A DNA stretch of 64,000 nucleotides from Harmonia axyridis. Its lineage: Eukaryota; Arthropoda; Insecta; Coleoptera; Coccinellidae. Location: assembly GCF_914767665.1 (NCBI RefSeq), contig NC_059503.1, forward strand, positions 3,844,001-3,908,000, given 5' to 3'. Below, piece by piece: positions 1 to 11,350 of the stretch. A program made the translations under genes and the position numbers. The notes under the pieces are model-generated. The model was given only the letters and a program-made list of their open reading frames with translations. It had not been told where the DNA came from and did not search any database. Within the stretch, counting starts at the first letter, position 1, and every line of letters begins with the position of its first letter.

Positions 1-559
1 GAATTTGAAATATAATTGATATTCAAAGTTCTACTCAATTTTTTCTTGGGTTCATAACTCTTGTTTTTATAATCAACACTCTTTTCAAAAGATCGATAAA
101 TTTTAGCAACACGATACAAAAGTACAAGCAAAAAACTGTAGGGAAGAAACCACAAAAAAAAACAATATATTTTTCATCGGAACTCCATTTAAAAATTAAA
201 CCAAACTCAAGTTATAACGAGAATTACATAATAGTACAAAATATTCCTATCTAATAATTTGAATTTTTGAAACTCTAACTCTTGTGGTTGAAAACAACAA
301 AAATACTATTTAATATGAATAATTGCATTGGAGATTTATTAGAATCATATCAGCTGATTTTTTGATTTAATCTCAAATTGCAGAGGACTTGATAAGTTGT
401 TTGTTATTGTTGATACTTTAATCACACTTTGGTGCTGCAACATCTCGATAAAAAGGAATGAAAATATTATCAGAATAGAATTGAATAAGGATTCAATTCA
501 AATGATGAACAATTTCAACGGCTCAATATCTACTATCCGTTCATAAACGTTATGATTCT
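1..559. other. AT-rich intergenic stretch
   Basis: No coding region, RNA gene or recognisable repeat is visible here. Short open frames show no protein-like composition. Confidence 0.5.
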
Positions 560-1040
560 TCTTTGAGTTTCAAGATTTACTTGAAAAATTTACGTTTGAA
601 ATTGAAGTCGAGGAATAATATCCTTAAAATATTAGCACTTTATGGGGTGCTGATGCTAGCATTCTTCACATGGCAGCCTTGGCTTTGGTTTTTTCTGCTG
701 CTGAATACTGTTGTTTTGTTTGGTTCAATAGTGCTCATGTTCATAAAATTGATGCACAGCTTAACCTTTCTATGAGAATTATCAGTTCAACTATTAGATC
801 TACACCTTTACATAGGTTTCCAGTGCTATCACATATACTTCCGCCTCATATTCGTAGACAGGTCTAAATCAAGAAATCTTGGGAAAAATTTCATTTCTAC
901 CCGAACTTATTTCCAATTCAATCTTACCTCCTAGATACTAGAACTGCCAGATTAAAGTCACGAAAACCTTTATGGATTGATACCTTCCTTCAATCTAATG
1001 AAAGTGACAAGGAAATTTGGAGTTCTTTACTATGTAAATG
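560..1040 (+). mobile_element. Degenerate non-LTR retrotransposon (LINE) reverse-transcriptase C-terminal relic
   Basis: Conceptual translation shows the conserved tail of Jockey-like LINE reverse transcriptases. One frame (from about 563) reads LKSRNNILKIL. After a frameshift near 640 the next frame reads WGADASILHMAALALVFSAA and then EYCCFVWFNSAHVHKIDAQL. IRSTPLHRFPVLSHILPPHI follows, and TARLKSRKPLW appears near 940 after a stop at about 868. This order matches the end of the RT region of such elements. It is broken by at least one frameshift and one stop, so it is dead. No poly-A tail or target-site duplication was recognised. The two short open frames at 563-775 and 670-867 are pieces of this relic, not host genes. 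Confidence 0.72.
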
Positions 1041-1094
1041 TTATATTGGTTCGAAAAAATTCTATTATATTCTACAACATTTTTTTAGCGAATT

Positions 1095-1212
1095 TTAACA
1101 ATTTCAATTCTTTTTTGAAGCGTGTATCGTTCCAATTTTAGGAATGACGTAGTTTTAACTTGTCAAATGTGAGAAGATGACAGCTACCCAGATATTGGGC
1201 TATTCGAAATGA
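1095..1212 (+). repeat. Dispersed repeat A, copy 1
   Basis: This segment is clearly similar to 43,018-43,160 and, in reverse complement, to 2,771-2,846. Shared core words include GTGTATCGTTCCA near 1,123 and a GACAGCT-CCCAGATA-TGGGCTATTC block near 1,177-1,205. No coding content is seen. It is a non-coding interspersed repeat, probably a MITE or a piece of a larger element, and ends 22 bp before mariner copy 1. Confidence 0.6.
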
Positions 1213-1234
1213 ATCGTATTGGAAAACCTTAAAG

Positions 1235-2160
1235 AGGGTGTTCTTTTTAGAGCTATAGAACTTTAAATTGCAATAAAACAACGATGGATTATTCGATTGA
1301 CATGAATTTTATTTATCCGCAAGATAATCTTGTGGCATTACATTTTCAATATGATTTCTGGCATATGACCGCCACGGCTGGCTCGGATGTAGTACAATCT
1401 GGACGTCCAATTTTCGATGACTTTTTCCAACATTTGTGGCCGTATATCGGCAATAACACGGCGAATGTTGTTTTCCAAATGGTCAAGGGTTTGTGGCTTA
1501 TCCGCATAGACCAATGACTTTACATAGCCCCACAGAAAGTAGTCTAACGGTGTTAAATCACAAGATCTTGGAGGCCAATTCACAGGTTCAAAACGTGAAA
1601 TTAGACGGTCACCAAACGGTTGTGGCACGAGCTGTGTGACATGTTGCGCCGTCTTGTTGGAATCACAGCTCCTGGACATCATGTTTTTTCAATTCAGGAA
1701 TGAAAAAGTTAGTAATCATGGCTCTATACCGATCACCATCAACTGTAACGTTATGGCCATCATCAATGGTGTTTTTGAAGAAGTACGGACCAATGATTCC
1801 ACCAGTCCATAAAGCGCACCAAACAGTCAGTTTTTCTGGATGTAACGGTGTTTCGACATACACTTGAGGAATAGCTTCACTCCAAATGCGGCAGTTTTGT
1901 TTGTTGACGTAGACATTCAACCAGAAGTGCGCTTCATCGCTAAATAAAATAAAATGGACGTAGTGCGCGATACGTATTCCGCACAGAACCATTATTTTCG
2001 AAATGAAATTGCACTATTTGTAAGCGCTGTTCAGGCGTGAGTCTATTCATGATGAATTGCCAAACCAAACTGAGAATAAATCACTTAACAGCTGTTAAAT
2101 CGGTCGCCATCTTGAAGAGTAATGCCAACTTGAAGTTATATACCTCGAAAAAAAACACCC
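1235..2160 (-). mobile_element. Mariner-type (D,D41D) deletion derivative, copy 1
   Basis: Both terminal inverted repeats are present (AGGGTGTTCTTTTTAGAGC at the left, the complement of the CGAGGTATATAACTT end at the right). The minus strand carries transposase pieces in two frames (1,992-1,663 and 1,682-1,338). The first catalytic Asp lies in FSDEAHFW and the third in LTPLDYFLWG. The second-Asp region (QQDGATCHTA) is damaged by a deletion near 1,620-1,680. An insertion after FFKN is private to this copy. It shares the family's internal deletion (see 9,779-10,711) and is inactive. Confidence 0.88.
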
Positions 2161-2770
2161 GATATAATTGCAAAATCTTCAATTTGACACCCTGCCATTT
2201 ACGATTTTTGAGGGGGTGGCTCACAAATAAATAATGACGCATGAATTTTCCTGAAAAACCATACTCACGGACATATGTATTCGGTTGAACTGTTCAATGT
2301 GGATCATATCAATTAAACCAAAATGATATAGATGCATACTGAAATTGCAGATTCATTAGACCAAACCATTCAATACTGCCCACCTGGAGTTTAGTTGCAG
2401 CCCTGGATAGTGTCGCGTTGCAAATGATAATTAGAGCAGCAATTAAGAAGATGAAACTGTATTCTATGTGCGGACTGCTTTTCGATCGTTTCTGCCTCAT
2501 TAGTTTCGAGTGCTGAATAAAATTCGATTCGGTCTGTTCCGAAATTCACTGATGGGAAAAGTTGGTCTATTCAATTATGAAGGTTCATGACGTTCATGCC
2601 ATAAAAGCATCCATTTGCAGACCTGTTGGAAATGATGGACTCGGTAGCACTAACGAGGTAGTTGGAATTGGTTCGGAAAGTTCTGTAAGGAAAATTTTGT
2701 ATACAGGGTGTGACGCATATATTCAGCAAACTTTAATGGCGGATTTTTAAGGGCTTCAACATATAGGGAT
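2161..2770. other. Non-coding gap between mariner copies
   Basis: No gene is seen. A TACAGGGTGTGACGC block near 2,700 resembles the CAGGGTG ends of insect MITEs, but no partner end was found, so no element boundary is claimed. Confidence 0.4.
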
Positions 2771-2846
2771 TTGCAATAAAAGTTTTTATTTTGAATAGCC
2801 TGCTATCTAGGTCGCTGTCACTTTTGAAGCCCTTATCTTTTGATAT
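2771..2846 (-). repeat. Dispersed repeat A, copy 2 (reverse complement)
   Basis: Read on the minus strand it matches 43,105-43,165: ATATCAAAAGAT, then GGGCTTCAAAAGTGACAGC, then GGCTATTCAAAAT. It abuts the left end of mariner copy 2, whose outer TIR bases are missing at this junction. Confidence 0.6.
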
Positions 2847-3672
2847 ATTTTTTTTTCGAGGTATATAACTTTGAGTTGGCATTACTGTTCGAGATGGCGA
2901 CCGATTTAACAGCTGTTAAGTGATTTATTCTCAGTTTGGTTTGGCAATTCATCATGAATAGACTCACGCCTGAACAACGCTTGCAAATAGTGCAATTTTA
3001 TTTCGAACATAATGGTTCTGTGCGGAATACGTATCGCGCACTACATCCATTTCCGATGAAGCGCACTTCTGGTTGAATGGCTACGTCAACAAACAAAACT
3101 GCCGCATTTGGAGTGAAGCTAATCCTCAAGTGTATGTCGAAACACCGTTACATTCAGAAAAACTGACTGTTTGGTGCGCTTTATGGGCTGATGGAATCAT
3201 TGGTCCGTACTTCTTCAAAAACGATGATGGCCAGAACGTTACAGTCAATGGTGATCGGTATAGAGCCATGATTACTAACTTTTTCATTCCTGAATTGAAC
3301 AACCATGATGTCCAGGAGCTGTGGTTTCAACAAGACGGCGCAACATGTCACACAGCTCGTGCCACAATCGATTTATTGAAAGACACGTTTGGTGACCGCC
3401 TAATTTCACAATTTGGACCTGTGAATTGGCCTCCAAGATCTTGTGATTTAACACCGCTAGACTACTTTCTGTGGGGCTATGTAAAGTCATTGGTCTATGC
3501 GGATAAGCCACAAACCCTTGACCATTTGGAAGACAACATTCGCCGTGTTATTGCCGATATACGACCACAAATGTTGGAAAAAGTCATCGAAAATTGGACG
3601 TACAGATTGGACTACATCCGAGCCAGCCATGGCGGTCATATGCCAGAAATCATATTTAAAATGTATAACTAA
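2845..3672 (+). mobile_element. Mariner-type (D,D41D) deletion derivative, copy 2, 3'-truncated
   Basis: The left TIR interior (CGAGGTATATAACTT) and the start of the transposase (MNRLTPEQRLQIVQFYF, from about 2,955) are present. The C-terminal catalytic part is open at 3,073-3,672 (199 residues, QQDGATCHTA and LTPLDYFLWG intact). The internal deletion junction differs slightly from that of most copies, having lost about 12 bp more. The right TIR is absent: after the coding end the sequence leaves the family at about 3,670 and runs into (TTA)n. The copy cannot be mobilised as it stands. Confidence 0.87.
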
Positions 3673-4775
3673 TAAAGACCTTTATTATTATTATTAAATG
3701 TGCAAAGTGATCATGGAAAACTTCATGAAAAGTAGCTGCAAGCCTTGTCGTGTCAGCCATTTGGCTCATATCGTTTTCCACCGTTGATGGCGTACCTTTC
3801 TCTTTAAAAAACGATGCTATTATGTAATTCCAATGCTAGAAGGTATAAGATTTTTTCATGTAGTCGGAGATATTCAGAATATAAATAACATCCCATATAA
3901 TGCAGAAGTAGAGATAATAACGAGCATTTCTAGTTGTTCATAAACAAATGCCTGTCGGCTATTCAGTTGAGGAACACCGAGCGTAAAGTAATGAACAAGC
4001 TTTATTATATAATGATTGCATCCATGAAAACTCTACTACCTTTTAAACCGAAAACGCCATAATCCCTCATAATAACTCACAATATTCATCAAACAATGGG
4101 GAATTAAATTTGAAATTCATTTTCTTTATAAGCTTTATCAGTACTCGTTCTACTCTATCAATTTATGATAACCTACAGAAAATTTGTTGATTATGCTGGT
4201 TTCTATTTTATTTCATTCATATTATTTGACTCCAATCATTTTTAGCGAAAAAGTTCACCAATCACACATCTCAATTTTGAATTACAAATGGTTTCTAGAT
4301 GGAAAAAGTGTATGACAGCACCTGTTTGTTTTTTAGATTTTACTCGCGGAAAAACTTCACATCTGTTGTTAATAAAAAATTACGATACCTTTGATAACAA
4401 ATATTTACGGCCTCATGAAATAGTCTTGTCAAATACCATTTGGTCATCTAATTTTTCCCGTGAAAAAAAGTCGGAAAAACACAATGCAAAGAATAGTTAT
4501 TTGTTTTACTAAGCAGCAAAGTAGTAGATTGACTGCCGCGGCTGATAGTTCATAGCCGAGCGTAGAGAGGCTAGGAAGTCAGCCAAGTCAGTCAATCTAT
4601 TTAGTTGAAGAGTTGAACATATAATTTTTTATTCGATTGTTTATAATGAGATATATTTTAGCAAATTATTACAATTCCCACAATCTTTTCATTTTTCCTG
4701 TAGTGATAAATTAAAACTAAATTGAATAGAAATTGGAATTGTTAGTTGCTATGGAAATGACGTAATAATTATAAC
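3673..4775. other. Non-coding stretch with one structured island
   Basis: No gene is recognised; the open frame at 4,288-4,512 has no family signature. The only distinctive feature is the GC-rich foldback at 4,525-4,599, listed separately. Confidence 0.45.
4525..4599. repeat. 75-bp compact foldback (three-stem potential)
   Basis: An 11-bp perfect inverted repeat (TAGATTGACTG and CAGTCAATCTA) closes the segment. Inside it, CGGCT...AGCCG and GGCT...AGCC can form two further hairpins, giving a three-way-junction fold on either strand. It is much more GC-rich than its surroundings. It has no tRNA promoter boxes, so it is not called a tRNA. Confidence 0.5.
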
Positions 4776-5292
4776 GTGTTTTTTTTTTGAGGTATATAAC
4801 TTTAAGTTGGCATTACTGTTCAAGATGGCGACCGATTTAACAGCTGTCAAGTGATTTATTCTCAGTTTGGTTTGGCAATTCATCATGAATAGACTCACGC
4901 CTGAACAACGCTCGCAAATAGTGCAATTTTATTTTGGATTTGTGAATTGGCCTCCAAGATCTTGTGATTTAACACCGCTAGACTACTTCCTGTGGGGCTA
5001 TGTAAAGTCATTGGTCTATGCGGATAAGCCACAAACCATTGACCATTTGGAAGACAACATTCGCCCTGTTATTGCCGATATACGGCCACAAATGTTGGAA
5101 AAAGTAATCGAAAATTGGACGTCCAGATTGGACTACATCCGAGCCAGCCGTGACGGTCATATGCCAGAAATCATATTTGCAATGTACACACAAGATTATC
5201 TTGCGGATAAATAAAATTCATGTCAATCGAATAATCCATCGTTGTTTTATTGCAATTTAAAGTTCTATAGCTCTAAAAAAAAACACCCTTTA
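4776..5292 (+). mobile_element. Mariner-type (D,D41D) miniature derivative, copy 3
   Basis: This copy is about 517 bp, with both TIRs nearly complete (CGAGGTATATAACTT at the left, AAACACCCTTTAT at the right). A larger internal deletion joins transposase codons MNRLTPEQRSQIVQFYF directly to GFVNWPPRSCDLTPLD, keeping the frame open from 4,885 to 5,214. The product would have the first residues of the DNA-binding region and only the third catalytic Asp, so it cannot catalyse transposition. Confidence 0.85.
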
Positions 5293-5860
5293 TCAGATCG
5301 CATCATAAACGTATACATCATTCATTCAGTGTTTGAAGGGTGCTCAAATAGAAACAAAATTCACATTTCGTCCCGCTGAATATTCAGTCACTCCACCGAA
5401 ATATTCGAATAAAAAATCAAGCAAATCGACCTCACCAATCCTCAATTGCGCGAAAGCCAAATTGGATATCGAGCAATTCCGGGAAGCTCAAACAATCAGC
5501 ACGAATCGAAGACCAGACATTTCTCTTCAAACTCCGATCGACGATAATATTATTCCCCCCCTCTGGTCCCCCGACTCATGATTCCAGAAAATCAGGCCAA
5601 TACAGACGCCGTCGACGTCTGAAATTAATTGAACGACGCTCCTCATGTCGAACAGATTTCCCATCTGTTCTAACAGGACTCGAACCTGCGCTTTGCGCCA
5701 GAAGGGGGATTAGATGAAGATTAGAATTAGCTGATTCTGGTGGCAATTGGAGCGGAAAATATCGAGCCCCCAGATTTCGGAGGAAGTCGCTCTGGACGTC
5801 TTATGGTCATCATTTGGAGTGGGGGGAGTTTTACTAAAAATCCGCCTTCCTAGATTTATG
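5293..5860. other. Non-coding gap between mariner copies 3 and 4
   Basis: An open frame at 5,333-5,581 (Ser/Pro/Lys-rich) matches no family I know and has no convincing start context. An isolated tRNA T-arm-like word at 5,673-5,690 lacks the rest of a tRNA. Nothing else is supported. Confidence 0.4.
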
Positions 5861-6804
5861 TAAAGGGTGTTTTTTTTAGAGCTATAGAACTTTAAATTAC
5901 AATAAAACAACGATGGATTATTCGATTGACATGAATTTTATTTATCCGCAAGATAATCTTGTGGCATTACATTTTAAATATGATTTCTGGCATATGACCG
6001 CCACGGCTGGATCGGATGTAGTCCAATCTGGACGTCCAATTTTCGATTACTTATTCCAACATTTGTGGCCGTATATCGGCAATAACAGAGCGAATGTTGT
6101 CTTCCAAATGGTCAAGGGTTTGTGGCTTATCCGCATAGACCAATGACTTTACATAACCCCACAGAAAGTAGTCTAGCGGTGTTAAATCACAAGATCTTGG
6201 AGGCCAATTCACAGGTCCAAAACGTGAAATTAGGCGGTCACCAAACGTGTCTTTCAATAAACCGATTGTGGCACGAGCTGTGTGACATGTTGCGCCGTCT
6301 TGTTGGAACCACAGCTCCCGGACATCATGGTTGTTCAATTCAGGAATGAAAAAGTTAGTAATCATGGCTCTATACCGATCGCCTTTGACTGTAACGTTCT
6401 GGCCATCATCGTTTTTGAAGAAGTACGGACCAATGATTCCACCAGCCCATAAAGCGCACCAACCAGTCAGTTTTTCTGGATGTAACGGTGTTTCGACATA
6501 CACTTGAGGATTAGCTTCGCTCCAAATGCGGCAGTTTTGTTTGTTGACGTAGTCATTCAACCAGAAGTGCGCTTCATCGCTAAACAAAATAAAATGGACG
6601 TAGTGCGCGATACGTATTCCGCACAGAACCATTATTTTCGAAATGAAATTGCACTATTTGCGAGCGTTGTTCAGGCGTGAGTCTATTCATGATGAATTGC
6701 CAAACCAAACTGAGAATAAACCACTTGACAGCTGTTAAATCGGTCGCCATCTTGAACAGTAATGCCAACTTAAAGTTATATACCTCGAAAAAAAACAGCC
6801 TTTA
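5861..6804 (-). mobile_element. Mariner-type (D,D41D) deletion derivative, copy 4
   Basis: Both TIRs are present (TAAAGGGTGTTTTTTTTAGA at the left; the right end reads AACAGCCTTTATA, one base off the family's ACACCC). The minus strand keeps an open catalytic segment at 6,632-6,051 with FSDEAHFW, QQDGATCHTA and LTPLDYFLWG, cut by a stop just after QMLE. The shared internal deletion junction is present (rc of ATCGCTAAACAAAATAAAAT). Confidence 0.9.
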
Positions 6805-7910
6805 TAACACGTCCTCTAACGAAAAATGATATCTCAAAATGAAACCGATGATTTCATTAAGAGTATACCCAGTCGTGTTTCTGAGTGCATTTAGGACATC
6901 GTGCAGGGATAACACATAATCAATTTTCAACATTTTTTCCAACAGTTGGACTTTTCTTGAATTTCAATCAATTACCTAATCACAAAGAGACAAGTGTGCA
7001 CAAAATTGTCGTTATAAAGTCACTAGGTATGTCACTTGGTAAATTTATGAGATAGGACGAAATGATAAACCATTTCGTAAAATATACAATGTTTCTTCCT
7101 TGGAAATTCCGAATTTCCATCGCCACCCCTTGAAAGAAAGACGTGAAAATGAGGAAAATTCGAAAACAAGAATTTCATTTCGTAAGCATAATATTGTTAT
7201 GCAGAATTGGTTGAGAATTCAGATAACAAGATAATTTTCATTTCGAATTCGTTTTGCGAGCGACCCTCAAAACATCTCTACTCGAAACTTTCTGTTGGTA
7301 TAATGAATTTTCCGAAACTTTCCCGTTCACGCTGTTGCATTCGCATAGTTCCAGGGGGAATTTTAATCATGGGATGATGATATTTTCTTTTATTTGTGTT
7401 CGTTTTCAACTGGACAAAGTGTGAGAACTCCAATACATACCTATACTTCCGACTGTTTATCTTTTCAAGAATATTGTTGGTTTTTCATTTGGTTGAAAGC
7501 TGCTATCTACCGCTCACCGCTGAATTGATATGGTAATCGAGAAATTATTTCGTAATCTTGTTATAATTGAAACTAACCTAGGTCAACGTTCTCCCTGAAC
7601 TCCTTATGTATAATTTTTCATTCCTCAGAAAGAACGCTCTAAAATTCTTCACGAAATACACAAAAAACTTTAATTTTGAAACAAAAATAATTGTCTAATC
7701 AAAAATCATATCTGATATCCAATTGAAATTGAGAGAGTAGGTATTTTCAGTGATATAAAAAGTCAACAAGTTAGATCTTTCGGGGACGTCGTTAAGAAAT
7801 CGGTCACATTGAGCACTCCTTCATAATTTAAGCTTATTAGAACTTTTGAATACCGCGGGGGAGACAACTTCATTTAATCATTACCTTATTAACGAAAAGA
7901 GAGTTATTGT
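6805..7910. other. Non-coding stretch
   Basis: AT-rich sequence with no protein-like frame, RNA gene or repeat that I can identify. Confidence 0.5.
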
Positions 7911-9060
7911 CAAGGAATTCACCATCAGCTTCTTACTTCATCATCTCGAATTCATCTTGTTTTTTCTTTTCATATACTCATACCAAAAAGGAAGAATTAC
8001 CATCAGTTAGAATTGTAGTTTTATGCTCCATCATAATACAAATATCCATAGCCATTATTTCTGAAAATAATGATTACGAAGATATATTCGATAATAAGTC
8101 ATTCAATATCTTCAATACTTATTTAGCAAGAAAAAGTAATCAGAAACGAATAAAAATAATCCAAGCTATCGACCATATTTTAATGTCAAACAGTTTGCAA
8201 CACAAAGAATTATGTTCATTTAGGATGCGCACAGATAAGAAATTCACCAACACCAACAGCAGATTTTGATTTGAACCAACTCAAACATTCAGATTCATCC
8301 AATTTCCGTTTTATAATATAAATGATGAACAATTTGAGTCAAATTTCCAAATCTCAAAACGTATAGGTATACTGTTGAATGATCATAAAAGTAGAGAACA
8401 TTAAATTTCACAATTATATTCTACATCATGATACTGAAACTCTACTCTATGTCCCAATATCATGTTCTGCAAAGTCCTTCAAATTTTTGACCAAATATTC
8501 AAACAGAATTTCATGGAATTCAGTATTAGTTTCTTACTTCATCAGATCCAGTTCGTTTTTTTATTTTTCTCAAACTTTCTCAAAAAGTAAGAATTAAGAT
8601 CAGTGGGAATTGAAGACTTCTGCTCTAACATAATACAAATATCCATCAGCCATTACTTCTGTAAAAAAAATGAATAATTATAAAAAAATATTCGAATCAT
8701 TCAATATAAGCAATACCTATTCAGCAAGAAATTAGAATTAGAAACGAATAAAAATAACTCAAGCTATTCGCCAGAAAATAATGTCGAACAATTTTCAACA
8801 CAAAATTACCCATGTCCTTTAAGGATGCGCACAGATAAGACAGTTTCTAACAGCAATAGTAGATTTTGATTTGAACCAATTCAATTCACGTTTTATAATA
8901 TAAATGTTGAACAATTCTAGTCAAATTTCCAAATTTCAGAATGTATAGGTATTGTTGAATGATCAACAAACTAGGAAATATTATAATTCACAATTATATT
9001 AGACATTGCTATACTAATATTATTATACTCTTTTCTATGTCCCAATATCATGTTCTGAAT
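7911..9060. repeat. Diverged tandem duplication, unit about 590-600 bp
   Basis: Two head-to-tail units, about 7,912-8,475 and 8,512-9,060, match along their length. Paired landmarks are GGATGCGCACAGATAAGA (8,223 and 8,823), AGATTTTGATTTGAACCAA, GAAACGAATAAAAATAA and TCTATGTCCCAATATCATG (8,447 and 9,034). The units are visibly diverged with many small indels. No reading frame is conserved between them, so the duplicated material looks non-coding. Confidence 0.75.
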
Positions 9061-9646
9061 TTCCTATCAGTTTTCGAGTAACTTCGATAAGTGAAGAAGG
9101 GAAAAGTAACCGAAAAATATAATAAAGACAAACTGTTTCAAGAATTACACACAAAAAATCATTAATACTCACTTTTTGTTGAAAAATCCTCTTCAACAAA
9201 GCTCACTCATTCGTCACTCTCAACAAAATTACCGCGAAATGCATTAGAAGACACAAAAGCACAGACTTCTTAGATCGCAAACTTAAGTAGGTAACAGGTG
9301 ACTGCGCGAGACGGTCGAACAAAAAACAGATTGCCAGACTGCACCCTGATAAACAGATTTTCACTCATTTCATTTCTTCTCATTTCGGTGGATTATCAAC
9401 ATATAAACAGATGTTCGGAAAATGAACACAAACATTTCAGTTCGATATCTATCTACACAATTTGATTTTATTTGGGTGATAATCGACAAATTCATATAAA
9501 TTTTGATACACCTATGTATAGTTATAGGGTCACCAAGGGTGCAATTGGCGCATGAATGAATGAACGCTTCAAATCTCCTGACTTCACGTGACTGCTCTTC
9601 TTTTCTTTTTAGATGAGAGTGAGAATATTACCAGTATACAGGGTGT
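9061..9646. other. Non-coding stretch
   Basis: No gene is seen. A short block near 9,530-9,600 (GGCGCATGAAT...GAACGC) resembles 35,145-35,215 and may be a decayed dispersed repeat. Confidence 0.4.
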
Positions 9647-9764
9647 TCCTAAACTGGATTTCGAAAACAAAGCGTTTGCTGACTTATGTTTATAGGACTT
9701 TTTTCTTAAAATTACCTGTGAAACCTCTCATTTTCGTTTGTTTCTCCAATTTAGGAACATATTG
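9647..9764. mobile_element. Short MITE with CAGGGTGTTCCTAAA ends
   Basis: The left end ACAGGGTGTTCCTAAACTGG is mirrored by CTCCAATTTAGGAACA at the right, where the final CCCTGTA is lost. The interior matches 54,785-54,901 (CGAAAACAAAG, then TTTATAGGACTTTTTTCT). Mariner copy 5 starts directly downstream. Confidence 0.65.
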
Positions 9765-9778
9765 TAGTACACATAACA

Positions 9779-10711
9779 TTTTTTCGAGGTATATAACTTT
9801 AAGTTGGCATTACTGTTCAATATGGCGACCGATTTAACAGCTGTCATGTGATTTATTCTCAGTTTGGTTTGACAATTCATCATGAATAGACCCACGCCTG
9901 AACAACGCTTGCAAATAGTACAATTTTATTTCGAAAATAATGGTTCTGTGCGGAATACGTATCGCGCACTACGTCCATTTCATTTTGTTCAGCGATGAAG
10001 CGCACTTCTGGTTGAATGGCTACGTCAACAAACAAAACTGCCGCATTTGGAGTGAAGCTAATCCTCAAGTGTATGTCGAAACACCATTACATCCAGAAAA
10101 ACTGACTGTTTGGTGCGCTTTATGGGCTGGTGGAATCATTGGTCCGTACTTCTTCAAAAACGATGATGGCCAGAACGTTACAGTCAATGGTGATCGGTAT
10201 AGAGCCATGATTACTAACTTTTTCATTCCTGAATTGAACAACCATGATGTCCAGGAGCTGTGGTTCCAACAAGACGGCGCAACATGTCACACAGCTCGTG
10301 CCACAATCGATTTATTGAAAGACACGTTTGGTGACCGCCTAATTTCACGTTTTGGACCTGTGAATTGGTATCCAAGATCTTGTGATTCAACACCGCTAGA
10401 CTACTTTCTGTGGGACTATGAAAAGTCATTGGTCTATGCGGATAAGCCACAAACCCTTGACCATTTGGAAGACAAAATTCGCCGTGTTATTGCCGATATA
10501 CGACCACAAATGTTGGAAAAAGTAATCGAAAATTGGACGTCCAGATTGGACTACATCCGAGCCAGCCGTGGCGGTCATATTCCAGAAATCATATTTAAAA
10601 TGTAATGCCACAAGATTATCTTGCGGATAAATAAAATTCATGCCAATCGAATAATACATCGTTGTTTTATTGCAATTTAAAGTTCTATAACTCTAAAAAA
10701 AACACCCTTTA
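9779..10711 (+). mobile_element. Mariner-type (D,D41D) deletion derivative, copy 5 (221-residue catalytic frame)
   Basis: This is one of the two best-preserved copies. The right TIR is complete; the left TIR lacks its outer GGGTG. After MNRLTPEQRLQIVQFYF and about 17 more codons an internal deletion shifts the frame. The catalytic part is open from 9,940 to 10,605 (221 residues). In that frame the triad is D19 (FSDEAH), D112 (QQDGATCH) and D154 (STPLDYF). Counting gives 41 residues between the second and third Asp, the spacing described for rosa-type elements of the Tc1/mariner superfamily; mariner itself has 34. Most of the paired helix-turn-helix region is missing, so autonomous transposition is not expected. 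NWYPRSCDS and WDYEKS are private changes. Confidence 0.9.
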
Positions 10712-11350
10712 TTTGTGGTATTCATGATGCAGATTTTGGAAGACGTTTCTTCCACAAAATATGTAATGCAATTCGAATTACTTCAATTATCTATTGAAAC
10801 TCATCCTCCGAATTTTAAATAACTGATTCGAATTAATTTCGAAATGATGACCTTGTAACTACGGGCTCTCTCCCGTTACATCAACTATTGATTTTTAACT
10901 AACATCTGCGATTGTTGCTTTGATGCAATCAAAAAGGAGGATTCTTTCGGTGTTTCAGACAAAGGATTCAATAATGCTCCTTCCTTCTCTCGAGCCAAAC
11001 AAGACTGTTATTGGCATAAGGGAGGATCTTTTTTGAGCGATATCCGTTAAATCACGTGAAGCTCCTTTGAGAAATATGGAAATTTGGTTAGAATTGGTTC
11101 GTTATGAGTTTTGTGATCTAATTGAAACGGAAGAACTCCCTTTAGGCTAATCTGCCCGAAATTTTCACAGTTTATGTTTTGGAATGTTTCGAATACAATA
11201 ATAAATTATGCAACTATAGTAGTAAAAGAGATCCTTTTCTAGACGAAAATATAAATTGTCCTAAGCTGACCAATTCGCACATTTGCGTCCTAGTATAACT
11301 TCATGAATTCCATCTTTGAGGTTTTGGATTCATTGTGGAGCATTGGCATA
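10712..11350. other. Non-coding gap between mariner copies 5 and 6
   Basis: No gene or repeat is recognised. Confidence 0.45.

Noticed and set aside
563..775. Apparent 70-residue hydrophobic small protein
   Set aside because: Its first part reads as the LINE RT sequence LKSRNNILKIL and the rest is out of frame with the relic; not a host gene.
5333..5581. 82-codon Ser/Pro/Lys-rich open frame
   Set aside because: No family signature, no splice or start context, and it lies between transposons.
5673..5690. tRNA T-arm-like word on the minus strand (GCAGGTTCGAGTCCTGT)
   Set aside because: No A box, anticodon arm or matching acceptor stem of proper spacing was found, so it is not called a tRNA.
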